NCBI RefSeq assembly: GCF_014650055.1
Contig: NZ_BMUF01000017.1
Coordinates: 1-64,000, forward strand
Direction of reading: 5' to 3'
Length of the DNA: 64,000 nucleotides
Source of the DNA: Streptomyces malachitofuscus
GTDB lineage: Bacteria; Actinomycetota; Actinomycetes; Streptomycetales; Streptomycetaceae
This document shows, one piece after another, positions 25,177 to 33,924 of this stretch. The translations under genes were made by a program, and so were the position numbers. A model generated the notes under the pieces. The model was given only the letters and a program-made list of their open reading frames with translations. It did not search any database and was not told where the DNA came from. Within the stretch, counting starts at the first letter, position 1; each line of letters starts with the position of its first letter.

Positions 25177-26391
25177 TCAGGGCGCGGGAACCACCCGTCC
25201 CGTGACCTCGCCGAGCCCCACGCGGACACCGTCCGGGCCCGGCGCCCAGGCCGACAGCGTGACCACGTCGCCGTCCTCCAGGAACGTCCGCTTGCCGTCG
25301 GGGAGTTCCAGGGGATCGCGGCCGTTCCAGGTCAGTTCCAGCAGCGAGCCGCGTTCCCGCTCGGAGGGACCGCTCACCGTGCCGGAGCCGTACAGGTCGC
25401 CGGTGCGCAGGGAGGCGCCGTTGACGGTCATGTGGGCGAGCTGCTGGGCGGCCGTCCAGTACATGGTGGAGAAGGGGGGGTCGGAGACGACATGGCCGTT
25501 GATCGCGACGGTGATCCGCAGGTCGTAGCCGCCGGGTTCCTCCTCCGCGTCGTCCAGGTAGGGCAGCAGCTCGTGCGTGCGCTCCGGCGGTGCGACGCGG
25601 GCCTCGTCCAGGGCGTCCAGCGGGGTGATCCACGCGGACACCGAGGTGGTGAAGGACTTGCCGAGGAACGGCCCGAGGGGGACGTACTCCCAGGCCTGGA
25701 CGTCCCGGGCGGACCAGTCGTTGAGCAGGCACAGGCCGAAGACGTGGTCGCGGTAGTCGCCGAGGGGCACCGGCCGGCCCAGCTCGGACGGCACACCGAC
25801 CACGAACCCGACCTCCGCCTCGATGTCGAGCCGGACGGACGGCCCGAACACGGGCGCCGCGTCGGCGGGTGCCTTGCGCTGGCCGGAGGGGCGCACGACG
25901 TCGGTGCCGGACACCACGACGGTGCCGGAGCGGCCGTGGTAGCCGATCGGCAGATGCTTCCAGTTGGGGGTCAGCGAGTCCGGTGCGTCGGGGCGGAACA
26001 TCCGGCCGACGTTCCGGGCGTGGTTCTCCGAGGCGTAGAAGTCGACGTAGTCCGCGACCTCGAAGGGGAGGTGCAGGGTCACCTCGGACAGCGGGTGGAA
26101 CAGCGGCTCGACGGTCTCCCGGTGCGCGGGGACGGTCACCCAGGCAGTGAGCGCCCGCCGCACGTCCGACCAGGCCGTACGGCCCGCCGCCAGCAGCGGG
26201 TTGAGGGTCGGGCGGGCGAGCAGGGACGCGTAGGGGGAGCCCAGGGCGTGCGCCGCCGCGCCGGCGTCGAGGACATGGTCGCCGAGCCGGACGCCGACGG
26301 TCCGCTCCGACGAGCCGGCGGGCGAGAACACGCCGTACGGCAGGTTGTGCGGGCCGAAGGGATCGCCCTCGGGGACATCGAAGGGGGGCAT
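25177..26391 (-). CDS. fahA: Fumarylacetoacetase
   Basis: 404 residues from the ATG at 26391; the 19 residues upstream in frame look like non-coding sequence. It hydrolyses fumarylacetoacetate to fumarate and acetoacetate, the last step of phenylalanine/tyrosine/homogentisate breakdown. The N-terminal domain (FGPHNLPYGVFSP) is followed by the FAH catalytic fold: DFYASENHARNVGRMFRP (metal and substrate residues), PIGYHGRSGTVVVSGT, the metal-binding EAEVGFVVG, LNDWSARDVQAWEY and TMYWTAAQQLAHMTVNG. No homogentisate dioxygenase gene lies nearby. Confidence 0.95.
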   Translation of the reverse strand: MPPFDVPEGDPFGPHNLPYGVFSPAGSSERTVGVRLGDHVLDAGAAAHALGSPYASLLARPTLNPLLAAGRTAWSDVRRALTAWVTVPAHRETVEPLFHPLSEVTLHLPFEVADYVDFYASENHARNVGRMFRPDAPDSLTPNWKHLPIGYHGRSGTVVVSGTDVVRPSGQRKAPADAAPVFGPSVRLDIEAEVGFVVGVPSELGRPVPLGDYRDHVFGLCLLNDWSARDVQAWEYVPLGPFLGKSFTTSVSAWITPLDALDEARVAPPERTHELLPYLDDAEEEPGGYDLRITVAINGHVVSDPPFSTMYWTAAQQLAHMTVNGASLRTGDLYGSGTVSGPSERERGSLLELTWNGRDPLELPDGKRTFLEDGDVVTLSAWAPGPDGVRVGLGEVTGRVVPAP

Positions 26392-26435
26392 CGGGTGCTG
26401 CCTCGCTTTCGTGTGCGCAGGTGCTCCACGTGTCC

Positions 26436-26448
26436 GTGGCCAGGCCAC
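26436..26448. promoter_or_regulatory. Palindrome upstream of fahA, possible operator
   Basis: GTGGCC-A-GGCCAC, perfect 6-bp arms, about 45 bases upstream of the fumarylacetoacetase start and flanked by further partial symmetry (ACGTG and CACACGT). The regulator is unknown. Confidence 0.35.
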
Positions 26449-26573
26449 ACGTTACGGGTGACATGGCGTTCTTGTGCAGAGCCGGAGTGGTGGTGCGGCG
26501 GCGGACGGGCGCCGGGGCGGGGTGCACGCGGGCGCAAACGCCCCAAGTGCCGCTTCCGCTTGCCTACCGGAAG

Positions 26574-26582
26574 TTATCCACA
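26574..26582 (+). promoter_or_regulatory. DnaA-box consensus 9-mer
   Basis: TTATCCACA, the classical DnaA box, alone in the non-coding gap of about 290 bases between fahA and the aminotransferase-like gene. I saw no AT-rich unwinding element or clustered boxes, so it is not an origin. Confidence 0.3.
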
Positions 26583-26685
26583 GGACGGTTGTGCAATCTT
26601 GACGGAGCGGTGCGAACGGGGCGACTCTGGGCGGGTGCCGGAAGGCCTCGGGGAGGGGGCGTTCCGATGGCACACAGGGGGGCGG

Positions 26686-27945
26686 ATGGCCATTGGGGAG
26701 GCCGGCCCGCGCTCGGCGCGCTCGTGGTCGCGGCCGAAGAGGCTGGAAGAGACCATGCGTGCCCGGCTCGGCCGGGAATGTGTGTACGTGCCGTCATGCA
26801 GGCTGGGGCTGTACGTGGCGCTGCGCCACTGGTGCCCGCCGGGCGGCAGGGTGTTGATGTCGCCGGTCAACGACGACGTCATCTTCTTCGTGGTGCTGGC
26901 GGCGGGACTGCGGCCGGTGCAGGCGCCGTTGAACGCGCTCGACGCGTCCATCGACATCGCTGCCGTGCCCGAGGAGACATGGGGCACGCTCTCCGCCGTA
27001 CTGACCACGAACCTGTACGGCAATCCGGATCCGGCACCGGAACTGCGGGCCCGCTGCGACGCGTTGGGCATCCCGCTGTTCGAGGACGCGGCGCACGCGA
27101 TCGGCAGCGAGGCCGGCGGGCGGCCGGTCGGGGCGTGGGGCGAGGCCTCCGTCTTCAGCCTGTCCAAACACGTCGGCGCCCAGGCCGGCGGGATCCTCTC
27201 GCTGGCCGACCCGGGCCTGGGCGACGCGGTGCGCAGAACCCGCGACGGGCTGCTCACCCCGCGCCGGACGGCCTCCGAACTGGCCTACGCGGTACGGCCG
27301 TATGCCGAGGCCGCCGTGCGGGGGCTGGGGCTGCGGCGGGCCGTCTGGGCGGCGCTGGGGCTGCTGGGGCTGGCCGAGCGCGACGGGATCAGGATGCCGT
27401 TGCGTCCGGACGCGCTGGCCCGGGCCGCCCGCGAGGCGCCGGACCTGGCCGCGCACGACCCCTGGGTCCGCGTCGACATGCACACCTACCGCCTGGAGTC
27501 CGGCCCGCTGCGGCTGCGGCGGATCGGGCGCGGGCTCGGACGGCTGGACGACGTGCTGGCGGCGTACCGGGAGGGCACCGAGCTGCTGCTGTCGACGCGG
27601 TGGGCCCGCCCGCGTGCGGGAAGCGGGACACAGCCGCTGTTCCGGGTGCCACTGCTGGTCGCCGACCGGGACGCGGCGATCGCGGCGCTGGCACGGAGCG
27701 GGATCGTCGTGGGCTACCTCTACGACCCGCCCCTCGACGACTACGCGGGGGAGGCCTTCACCGATCCCTCGCCCGCGCCCGGAGCCGCCCGCTGGTTCGC
27801 GCGGCACGCGCTGCCGGTGGATCCACTGCGGGCCCGCGAGGCCGTCGACGTGCTGGAGCGGTCCGGTGCGCGGCCGGCCGAACCGCCGGAGGACCTGACC
27901 GGACCGGGGGAGCGGGCCGGCAGGCCGGGGCCGTCCCGTGACTGA
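26686..27945 (+). CDS. DegT/DnrJ/EryC1/StrS-family PLP-dependent sugar aminotransferase homologue
   Basis: 419 residues if the ATG at 26686 (AGGGGGG just upstream) is used; the ATG at 26755 would give 396. The family fold is recognisable: PSCRLGLYVALRHW, TTNLYGNPDP, the PLP-contacting Asp in LFEDAAHAIGSE (134), and FSLSKHVGAQAGG with the likely Schiff-base Lys161. The homologous enzymes make amino-deoxy sugars for surface polysaccharides or antibiotics. The C-terminal half after 270 is more diverged. Its end overlaps the flippase gene by 8 bases, so the two are co-translated, which points to polysaccharide assembly. Confidence 0.82.
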   Translation: MAIGEAGPRSARSWSRPKRLEETMRARLGRECVYVPSCRLGLYVALRHWCPPGGRVLMSPVNDDVIFFVVLAAGLRPVQAPLNALDASIDIAAVPEETWGTLSAVLTTNLYGNPDPAPELRARCDALGIPLFEDAAHAIGSEAGGRPVGAWGEASVFSLSKHVGAQAGGILSLADPGLGDAVRRTRDGLLTPRRTASELAYAVRPYAEAAVRGLGLRRAVWAALGLLGLAERDGIRMPLRPDALARAAREAPDLAAHDPWVRVDMHTYRLESGPLRLRRIGRGLGRLDDVLAAYREGTELLLSTRWARPRAGSGTQPLFRVPLLVADRDAAIAALARSGIVVGYLYDPPLDDYAGEAFTDPSPAPGAARWFARHALPVDPLRAREAVDVLERSGARPAEPPEDLTGPGERAGRPGPSRD

Positions 27946-30373
27946 CATCCAGGTGCACGAGCCAGCCGCGCAGCGCGCCGGCGGGCGGCCTCCGCCCGCC
28001 GAGAGCCGGTCCGGCTCGGACTCCCTGTTCAAGAACGCCTACTTCCTGATGCTCAGCACGGGCGTGTCGGCGGTGCTCGGACTGGGGTTCTGGCTCGTCG
28101 CCGCCCGCTACTACTCCGAGGACGCCGTCGGCCAGGGCTCCGCCGCGATCGCCGCGATGCGGCTGCTCGCCAGCATCACCGCCACCACCATGATCGGCGC
28201 CGTGGTCCGCTTCGTGCCGCGCGCGGGCCGCGAGACCGGACGCCTGGTGTGGGGGGTGTACGGGGCCAGTTCCGTGGTCGTCGCGCTCGCCGCGGGCGTG
28301 TTCCTGCTGACGCTCGACCAGTGGGGTGCCTCCTACGAGCCCCTCGGCACACCGCTCGCGGGGGCGCTGTTCGTGGCGGCCTGCGTGGCGTGGGCGCTGC
28401 TCACGCTCCAGGACGGCGTGCTCACCGGGCTGCGCAAGGCCGAGTGGGTGCCGGCCGGGAACGCGGTGTTCTCCGTCGGCAAGCTGGTCCTGCTCGCCGT
28501 CTTCGCGAGCGCGCTGCCCGTGCTGGGTATCTTCGTGTCCTGGGCCGTGGCCATCGCCTTCTCCACCCTGCCGCTCGGCTGGCTGATCTTCCGCCGGCTC
28601 ATCCCGCGCCAGGCCGCGGCCGACCGGGACGTGGAGCCGCCCGGGCTGCGTAGCATGGGCCGCTTCCTGGCCGGTGACTCGCTCGGCGCGCTGTTCAGCC
28701 TGGCGATGATCAATCTGCTGCCCGTGATGGTCGCGGTCCGCTTCAGCGCCGCGGAGAACGGCTACTTCTACGTGGCGTACACCGTCGGCGGCACGATGGA
28801 GTTCATGGCCATCAACATGGCCTCGTCGCTCACCGCCCACGCCTCCCACGACCCGCGTCAGCTCGCCGACGGGGTGCGCGGGGCGCTGCGCCGGATGACG
28901 CTGCTGCTGGTGCCGGTGGTCCTGGTGCTGGTCGTCCTCGCGCCGCAGATCCTCACGCCGTTCAGCGCGGACTACGCCGAGCACGGCTCGACCGTGCTGC
29001 GGCTGCTGGCCCTCGGCGCGCTGCCCCGGGTGGTCGTGGAGCTGTACATCGGCGTGCTGCGGGTGCAGGGTCGCACCGGTGTGCTCGCCGCGCTCCAAGG
29101 GGCGATGTGCGTGCTGGTGCTGGGCAGCGCCACCGTGCTGTTCACCCCCGCGGGGATCGCGGGGGCGGGGTGGGCGGTGCTGGTCGGCATGACGCTGATC
29201 GCGGCCGTCTCGGTGCTCGGACTGCGTTCGGCGCTGCGCGAGCGGCCCGGTGGGCCCGTGGAGCGGCCCTCCGCCGCCCCCGAGTACGGCACGCGCTGGG
29301 CCCGGCTGAACGCCACCGCCGGGTACGGCACGAGCTGGGCCCGCCGGGCGGCGTACGAGTCCAAGGGGCCGGGGGAGCAGGACGAGGACACCGTCACGCT
29401 GTTCATCGGCGGCCCCGGCTACGAACGGGAAGCGCTCCACGCGGACACGGTGGCGTTCATCGTGCGACCGCAGGCCGTGGAGGAACGGACGGCGGCCCCG
29501 GGCCCCGAGGGCGACCCGGACGGGCGACCGCGCGAGCCCCGGGACGAGCCCCCGCCGGAGGACGGGAACCCGGACCGGGCGGGGAACGCCGTCCCCGCGC
29601 TTCCGCCCCCGCCGGAGCGTCGGACCCCGGCGGAGGCGAGCCGCACGCCGTGGACCGACGCGCCGCTCCCCGGCGCCCCGGCCCCCGTCCCGCCTCCGGA
29701 GGAGCCCGGCGACGACTCCGGCCGCCGGACCGGCGCCGTCCTCTGGGCGCTGCTCGTCCTGGCGACCGTCGCCTTCTGGATCCCGCTCCGCGGGCTCCCC
29801 TGGGGCGACGGAGCCGGAAGGGACGAGCCGACGGGACGCGAACTGCTCACCGAACTGCCCCTGTTGGCGTCGGCCGCGGCGGGAGCGCTGATCGTCGTCT
29901 TCGTCGCCTCGGTGACGTTGAGCCGCAGACCCGTCCCCTGGCTCCCCGGCACCGCCCTGGCGTCCGCCCTGACCGCCCTGCACGCCGCGCCCGTCGCCGT
30001 CGGGTGGCGGCCCGAACCCGTGGCGGGGGACCTGTACGCCGACGCGGCCCGCTCCCTCGCGCAGGCGGTGGGGCTCGACGGCCCCGGCCCCCTGCTGCGA
30101 TGGGCGCCCCTGGCGGTCCAGCTGCTGTGCCTCGTGGCGCTGCGGCTGCTGCTCGTCCGCGCCGGCGGACGGCTCACCGGGCAGGCCGGCTGGGGTGTTC
30201 TCTATCTCGTGGCGGTGGCCGGCTGGGTGTTCCGGCAGGAGCTCGTGCCCGTGGCCGTGCCGTCGCTGATCGCCCTCCTGGCTCTCCTGCTCCTCACCGG
30301 GGCGGTACGGGCTGGTGGAAGTACCCGTTCCTCCCCGCCTCCCGGTAACCCTCGAGACCCGGCCCGTCGTTGA
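27938..30373 (+). CDS. Polysaccharide flippase-like (MATE/Wzx fold) membrane protein with long C-terminal extension
   Basis: 811 residues from GTG. Residues about 30-440 have some twelve hydrophobic helices beginning SLFKNAYFLMLSTGVSAVLG, as in lipid-linked oligosaccharide flippases. A Pro/Glu/Gly-rich hydrophilic region (about 440-600) follows. Then come about five more helices (600-790), a second membrane block that ordinary Wzx proteins (about 420-480 residues) lack. The last 80 bases overlap the converging GH26-like gene, so both tails are read from the same DNA. Probably exports the repeat unit made by this locus. Confidence 0.8.
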   Translation: MTDIQVHEPAAQRAGGRPPPAESRSGSDSLFKNAYFLMLSTGVSAVLGLGFWLVAARYYSEDAVGQGSAAIAAMRLLASITATTMIGAVVRFVPRAGRETGRLVWGVYGASSVVVALAAGVFLLTLDQWGASYEPLGTPLAGALFVAACVAWALLTLQDGVLTGLRKAEWVPAGNAVFSVGKLVLLAVFASALPVLGIFVSWAVAIAFSTLPLGWLIFRRLIPRQAAADRDVEPPGLRSMGRFLAGDSLGALFSLAMINLLPVMVAVRFSAAENGYFYVAYTVGGTMEFMAINMASSLTAHASHDPRQLADGVRGALRRMTLLLVPVVLVLVVLAPQILTPFSADYAEHGSTVLRLLALGALPRVVVELYIGVLRVQGRTGVLAALQGAMCVLVLGSATVLFTPAGIAGAGWAVLVGMTLIAAVSVLGLRSALRERPGGPVERPSAAPEYGTRWARLNATAGYGTSWARRAAYESKGPGEQDEDTVTLFIGGPGYEREALHADTVAFIVRPQAVEERTAAPGPEGDPDGRPREPRDEPPPEDGNPDRAGNAVPALPPPPERRTPAEASRTPWTDAPLPGAPAPVPPPEEPGDDSGRRTGAVLWALLVLATVAFWIPLRGLPWGDGAGRDEPTGRELLTELPLLASAAAGALIVVFVASVTLSRRPVPWLPGTALASALTALHAAPVAVGWRPEPVAGDLYADAARSLAQAVGLDGPGPLLRWAPLAVQLLCLVALRLLLVRAGGRLTGQAGWGVLYLVAVAGWVFRQELVPVAVPSLIALLALLLLTGAVRAGGSTRSSPPPGNPRDPARR

Positions 30374-31463
30374 CGGTCAGATCGCACGCGGGCTCCTCCG
30401 AGGTCGGCCGGTTCCAGTGCACCAGCGCCTTCACCTCCGGGAGCTTCTTCACATCGGCGGGGATGCGGGTGTACCAGTCGCGCTGGCGCTGCGGGTTCTC
30501 GGCGTCGGGGGCGGTGGCGAACTCCGCGAGCATCACGGGCTTGTCGTCGGAGATGTTCGCGCGCAGCCAGTCGTAGCTGGGCTGCTGGCTGCGCAGGAAG
30601 TCCTTCCAGTGGGTGGTGTCGTGGCAGCCGTAGTAGTTGTACTGGTCCATGGCGATCCAGTCGACGTACTCGTCCCCGGGGTAGAGGGCCTTCATCTCCT
30701 TGGCGCTGCCGAGGTAGCCGGAGACGGTCCACACCCATACGACGTTGTCGGCGCCCAGTTCACGGAACCGGTCGTGGAGGTGGCGGTACGCCGCGACGAA
30801 CTCCTCCGGAGTGCCGGCGCCCTCCTTGATGCGGGCGTCGGTCTCCTGGTCGAACGAGAAGAAGACCCGCTTGCCGTAGGCCTTGAGGCGGCGGATCTGG
30901 GGGTCGATGATCTCCTCGTCGTACTTCCCCGAGGCGATGTTCTTCCAGCCGAGCTGGGTCTCCGTCCAGTTCGCGTGGTGCGGCTCGGTCCAGACGGTGG
31001 ACTCCCAGGCCAGCATGAGCAGCCGGTCCCTGCCGAGTTCCTGCTCGTCGGGGGTGAGCAGCGTTCCGTCGAGTTCGCTGCCCGACATGTCGTGGTAGTT
31101 GTACACGAGGTCGAGCCGGCGGCCGATCCGCTTCTCGAAGCCGAGCACGGCGTCCTTGAGCGAGCCGTTCGCCGCGTACGGCACATAGGCCCCCCACCAG
31201 GCGCCGCAGGGCGGCACCAGGGTGTCGGTGGGAGCGCAGGGGCCGGTCGGCAGCTCACCGGAGGCCGCGTTGCCGGGCGTGTCCCCGCCCGGCGGGTCCG
31301 CGTCGTCGGAGCGGCCCGCCCAGAACCCGAGCCCGGTCAGCAGCGCGGCGACCGTCACCAGGACGACCGCCGCGTAGCCGCGCCTCACCCGCCCCACCCT
31401 CCTCGCCGCGCGCCGCCACCTGCCCCGTGCGTGCGGATCCCGCAGCCGGTGCGAGCCCGTCAT
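30294..31463 (-). CDS. Membrane-anchored GH26-like glycoside hydrolase
   Basis: 389 residues. A basic N-terminus and one helix (about 32-50, AAVVLVTVAALLTGLGFWAG) act as a signal anchor, followed by a Gly/Pro linker and an extracellular TIM-barrel domain. GH26-type landmarks: GAYVPYAANG, KRVFFSFDQETDARI with a Glu in the acid/base area, WVWTVSGY, the YNYYGCHDTTHW active-site segment and the nucleophile-type Glu in KPVMLAEFATAPD. GH26 enzymes cut beta-mannans and related glycans. Within a polysaccharide locus it may trim or process the polymer. Stop-start coupled (ATGA) with the upstream membrane protein gene. Confidence 0.82.
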   Translation of the reverse strand: MTGSHRLRDPHARGRWRRAARRVGRVRRGYAAVVLVTVAALLTGLGFWAGRSDDADPPGGDTPGNAASGELPTGPCAPTDTLVPPCGAWWGAYVPYAANGSLKDAVLGFEKRIGRRLDLVYNYHDMSGSELDGTLLTPDEQELGRDRLLMLAWESTVWTEPHHANWTETQLGWKNIASGKYDEEIIDPQIRRLKAYGKRVFFSFDQETDARIKEGAGTPEEFVAAYRHLHDRFRELGADNVVWVWTVSGYLGSAKEMKALYPGDEYVDWIAMDQYNYYGCHDTTHWKDFLRSQQPSYDWLRANISDDKPVMLAEFATAPDAENPQRQRDWYTRIPADVKKLPEVKALVHWNRPTSEEPACDLTVNDGPGLEGYREAGRNGYFHQPVPPR

Positions 31464-31882
31464 GTGCCACCGCCGTTCGCGGGCCGGCGCCTGCCGTGTT
31501 CCGCCGCGCCGCGCCGGGCGGCGGGCAGCGGCAGCCCCGGAAGGGCCGCGACGACGGTGGTGAAGACGGCGAGCGCGATGAGGAAGGAGGTCGCCGAGAA
31601 GGCTTCCACCAGGAACAGCGAGGTGGCGGTGAGCACGCCGAGCGACAGGCTGACCGGCGCGGCGAGGGCGACGGCCTCCAGCCGGGCGCCCGGGGCCAGC
31701 CCGCCCGGCTGCGGATACAGCGCCGCGCAGCCCGGACCGAACAGCGTGAAGAGCAGCACCGGGATCCAGCGCAGCGGCGAGGGGCCGGGCATCGTGGTGG
31801 CGGCCAGCGCGATCCAGCCGGAGGCGCCGACGAGGACTCTGAGGTGCCGCTCCGCGCCGCGCGGCGAGTCGGTGGTGTTCAT
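31460..31882 (-). CDS. Small integral membrane protein, unknown function
   Basis: 140 residues with four predicted helices (about 18-35, 38-56, 70-92 and 95-118), basic ends and no recognised motif. It starts 43 bases after the stop of the large membrane protein gene and overlaps the GH26-like gene by 4 bases, so it belongs to the same transcript. Possibly a partner of one of those proteins. Confidence 0.75.
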   Translation of the reverse strand: MNTTDSPRGAERHLRVLVGASGWIALAATTMPGPSPLRWIPVLLFTLFGPGCAALYPQPGGLAPGARLEAVALAAPVSLSLGVLTATSLFLVEAFSATSFLIALAVFTTVVAALPGLPLPAARRGAAEHGRRRPANGGGT

Positions 31883-31925
31883 GGGCTGACCTGACGGAAC
31901 TGACTGGCCTGCAACGTCACTTCGA

Positions 31926-33842
31926 TCACCTTGTGGTCGTGGTCGTTCCCCGGGCGGCCGGGCGGTACTCCAGCACCACCCCGTAGTCGTGGCTTTCGAC
32001 GGTCCGGAAGAGAGGCGAGGCGGAGAGCTTCGTGCGCAGCGTCTCGAAGCCGCCGGCCGGCAGCAGGCCCTCGCCCGCGGTGTAGATGTCCTGGGTGCGG
32101 GTGAGGACGACGTACGCCCTGGTACCCGGCGGGATGCCGTCGGCGAGATAGCCGGCCGGGTCCTCGAGCATCCGCTCGTTCTCCGGGAGTTCCTGCTCGG
32201 CGAAGAACCAGTGCTCGATCCGGTCGTACCGGTGCAGTGCCTGCGGGAAGGAGCCGGTGGTGGCGAGGATCAGCGAGCCGTCGGGGGCGTTGTCGAGCGC
32301 CCGGGTGACCAGCGCGGTCTCCTCGGGCGGCGTGTAGTACATCTTCTCCTTGCCGTAGTACGACGGCATGAAGCCGGCGAGCAGCACCAGCAGCACGGCG
32401 GGCAGCGCGACCGCCGAGACTCTGCGCCGCAGCACCTTCGTCCGGTCGTGGTGGGTGCTGGGGACGAGCGCGGCGGCGGCGAAGAACGCCGCCCCGGGCA
32501 GGCCGAACAGATAGACCCGGAAGAGCATTTCGCCGCCGTAGTCGTTGACGGCGAAGAGCGGGACGGGGGCGGCGGAGACCAGCAGCAGCGGCAGCGCGCT
32601 GCGGACCAGCCGGCGCCGCAGTACGAGGGCGGCTCCGGCGAGGGCGGCGACCGCGAGCACCATCAGCACGTTGGCGGTGCCGGCGAGTTCGGGTCCCGGC
32701 CCGGTCAGCTCTCCGGCGTATCCGGCGCGGGAGTTCTGCGTCAGCTCGCCGATCGACTCCTTGAGGGTGGAGAGCGTCTCGACGAACAGCGGCCGCCCCA
32801 TGGTCAGGTCCCAGGTGAGCATCAGCAGCACGGCGACAACCAGCAGCCCGTAGTTGCGGTAGCGGCGCGTGAGGCTGAGCGCGAACAGGCAGATGCACAG
32901 CATCACCGGGGTGAGCTGGTGCGTCGCGTTGATCGCGGCGATCAGCGGGGCGAGGATCACCACGCAGACGGCGCGCTGCCGGTTGCCCGTGGGCGGGGGC
33001 ACGCTGGCGGCGGCCGGGTCGAGATGGGCACGGTCGCGCAGCCGCCCGGCCGAGCCGGGGCGCACGAAGTGCCGCAGCACCACCGTGATGACCGTCAGAT
33101 GCAGCAGGAACGCGAGCCCCTGCGGGGCGAAGTAGTCCTGGCCCACCCAGTTGGCGAGCTGGAAGATCCACACGGCCGTCCACACCAGCCGCCAGTCCTG
33201 GCAGAACGTGCGGTAGAGCAGCACCAGCACCGGCATCATCAGCAGACCGAGGACGATCGGCGCCCAGTTGGCGTACGCGGCGGCGCTCTCCACGCCGAAG
33301 GCACGCACCAGACCGGCGTCGAGCGTGAAGAACCCCGGCCACTGGTCGTAGGCGGACATGTTGCCCGACAGGGCGGCGCCCGGCCGCAGTTCACCGTTGG
33401 CGAGCAGGGTGTTGACGACGGCGTCGTGCTTGGACGCCCACGGGTAGCGCACGGCGTCGTACAGGATCGCCGGCGGCGCCTTGAGCGCGAACAGCAGCGC
33501 GGCGCAGTGCAGGGCGGGCCACCAGGGCGCGGTGCCCGCGCGGCGCAGGGTGAGGACGAAGCCAGCGGTGAGGACCAGCAACGACAGGTAGTAGGCGGCC
33601 GGGAGCCGGTCCAGGAGGCCGTAGTCGCCCATCTCCCGGAAACCGATGCGCGGCAGCGCGTAGAGCCACAGTACGGCGGCGAGCAGCAGGGTCAGCAGAC
33701 CGGTGTCGGGCGGGCGGCGCGGGATCGGCCAGGATCCGCGGCCGCCGCCGTCGGGCCGTTCCGCGTCCGGCGGGCCGGTGGCCGGGGCGGGAGCGGGCAG
33801 CACGCTGCTCTCCGCGGTCGGTACGGGTACATGGTGGTGCAC
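31926..33842 (-). CDS. Large polytopic membrane protein, possible GT-C-type glycosyltransferase or polymerase
   Basis: 638 residues from a GTG with GAGGGGAG upstream. A short Pro-rich cytoplasmic start is followed by about 12-13 helices from 45 to 500 and a C-terminal exported region of about 130 residues (around YYGKEKMYYTPPEE to the end). Large periplasmic loops with WASKHDAVVNTLL and NMSAYDQWPGFFTLDAG are reminiscent of GT-C lipid-sugar transferases or Wzy-like polymerases, but I see no diagnostic motif. A promoter-like TATACT box lies 25 bases upstream of the start codon. This would be the polymerase candidate of the locus. Confidence 0.7.
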   Translation of the reverse strand: MHHHVPVPTAESSVLPAPAPATGPPDAERPDGGGRGSWPIPRRPPDTGLLTLLLAAVLWLYALPRIGFREMGDYGLLDRLPAAYYLSLLVLTAGFVLTLRRAGTAPWWPALHCAALLFALKAPPAILYDAVRYPWASKHDAVVNTLLANGELRPGAALSGNMSAYDQWPGFFTLDAGLVRAFGVESAAAYANWAPIVLGLLMMPVLVLLYRTFCQDWRLVWTAVWIFQLANWVGQDYFAPQGLAFLLHLTVITVVLRHFVRPGSAGRLRDRAHLDPAAASVPPPTGNRQRAVCVVILAPLIAAINATHQLTPVMLCICLFALSLTRRYRNYGLLVVAVLLMLTWDLTMGRPLFVETLSTLKESIGELTQNSRAGYAGELTGPGPELAGTANVLMVLAVAALAGAALVLRRRLVRSALPLLLVSAAPVPLFAVNDYGGEMLFRVYLFGLPGAAFFAAAALVPSTHHDRTKVLRRRVSAVALPAVLLVLLAGFMPSYYGKEKMYYTPPEETALVTRALDNAPDGSLILATTGSFPQALHRYDRIEHWFFAEQELPENERMLEDPAGYLADGIPPGTRAYVVLTRTQDIYTAGEGLLPAGGFETLRTKLSASPLFRTVESHDYGVVLEYRPAARGTTTTTR

Positions 33843-33866
33843 GCCGAGACTCCCCTCCCCCGAACG

Positions 33867-33895
33867 AGTATAGGAATTACCTCTGTTTTTCACAC
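33867..33895 (-). promoter_or_regulatory. Candidate promoter for the membrane protein / small protein / GH26 gene set
   Basis: In an AT-rich patch on the minus strand, -10 TATACT (33867-33872) is preceded after 17 bases by GTGTGA, a weak -35. Transcription would begin close to 33860, about 18 bases before the GTG start. Confidence 0.4.
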
Positions 33896-33924
33896 CAAAA
33901 ACGTCACACTCGCCCCGATCCGGC

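Noticed and set aside
24640..26685. Upstream part of a long open frame continuous with the aminotransferase homologue
   Set aside because: It is antisense to the M56 and fahA genes and shows no family motif; only the part from 26686 has one.
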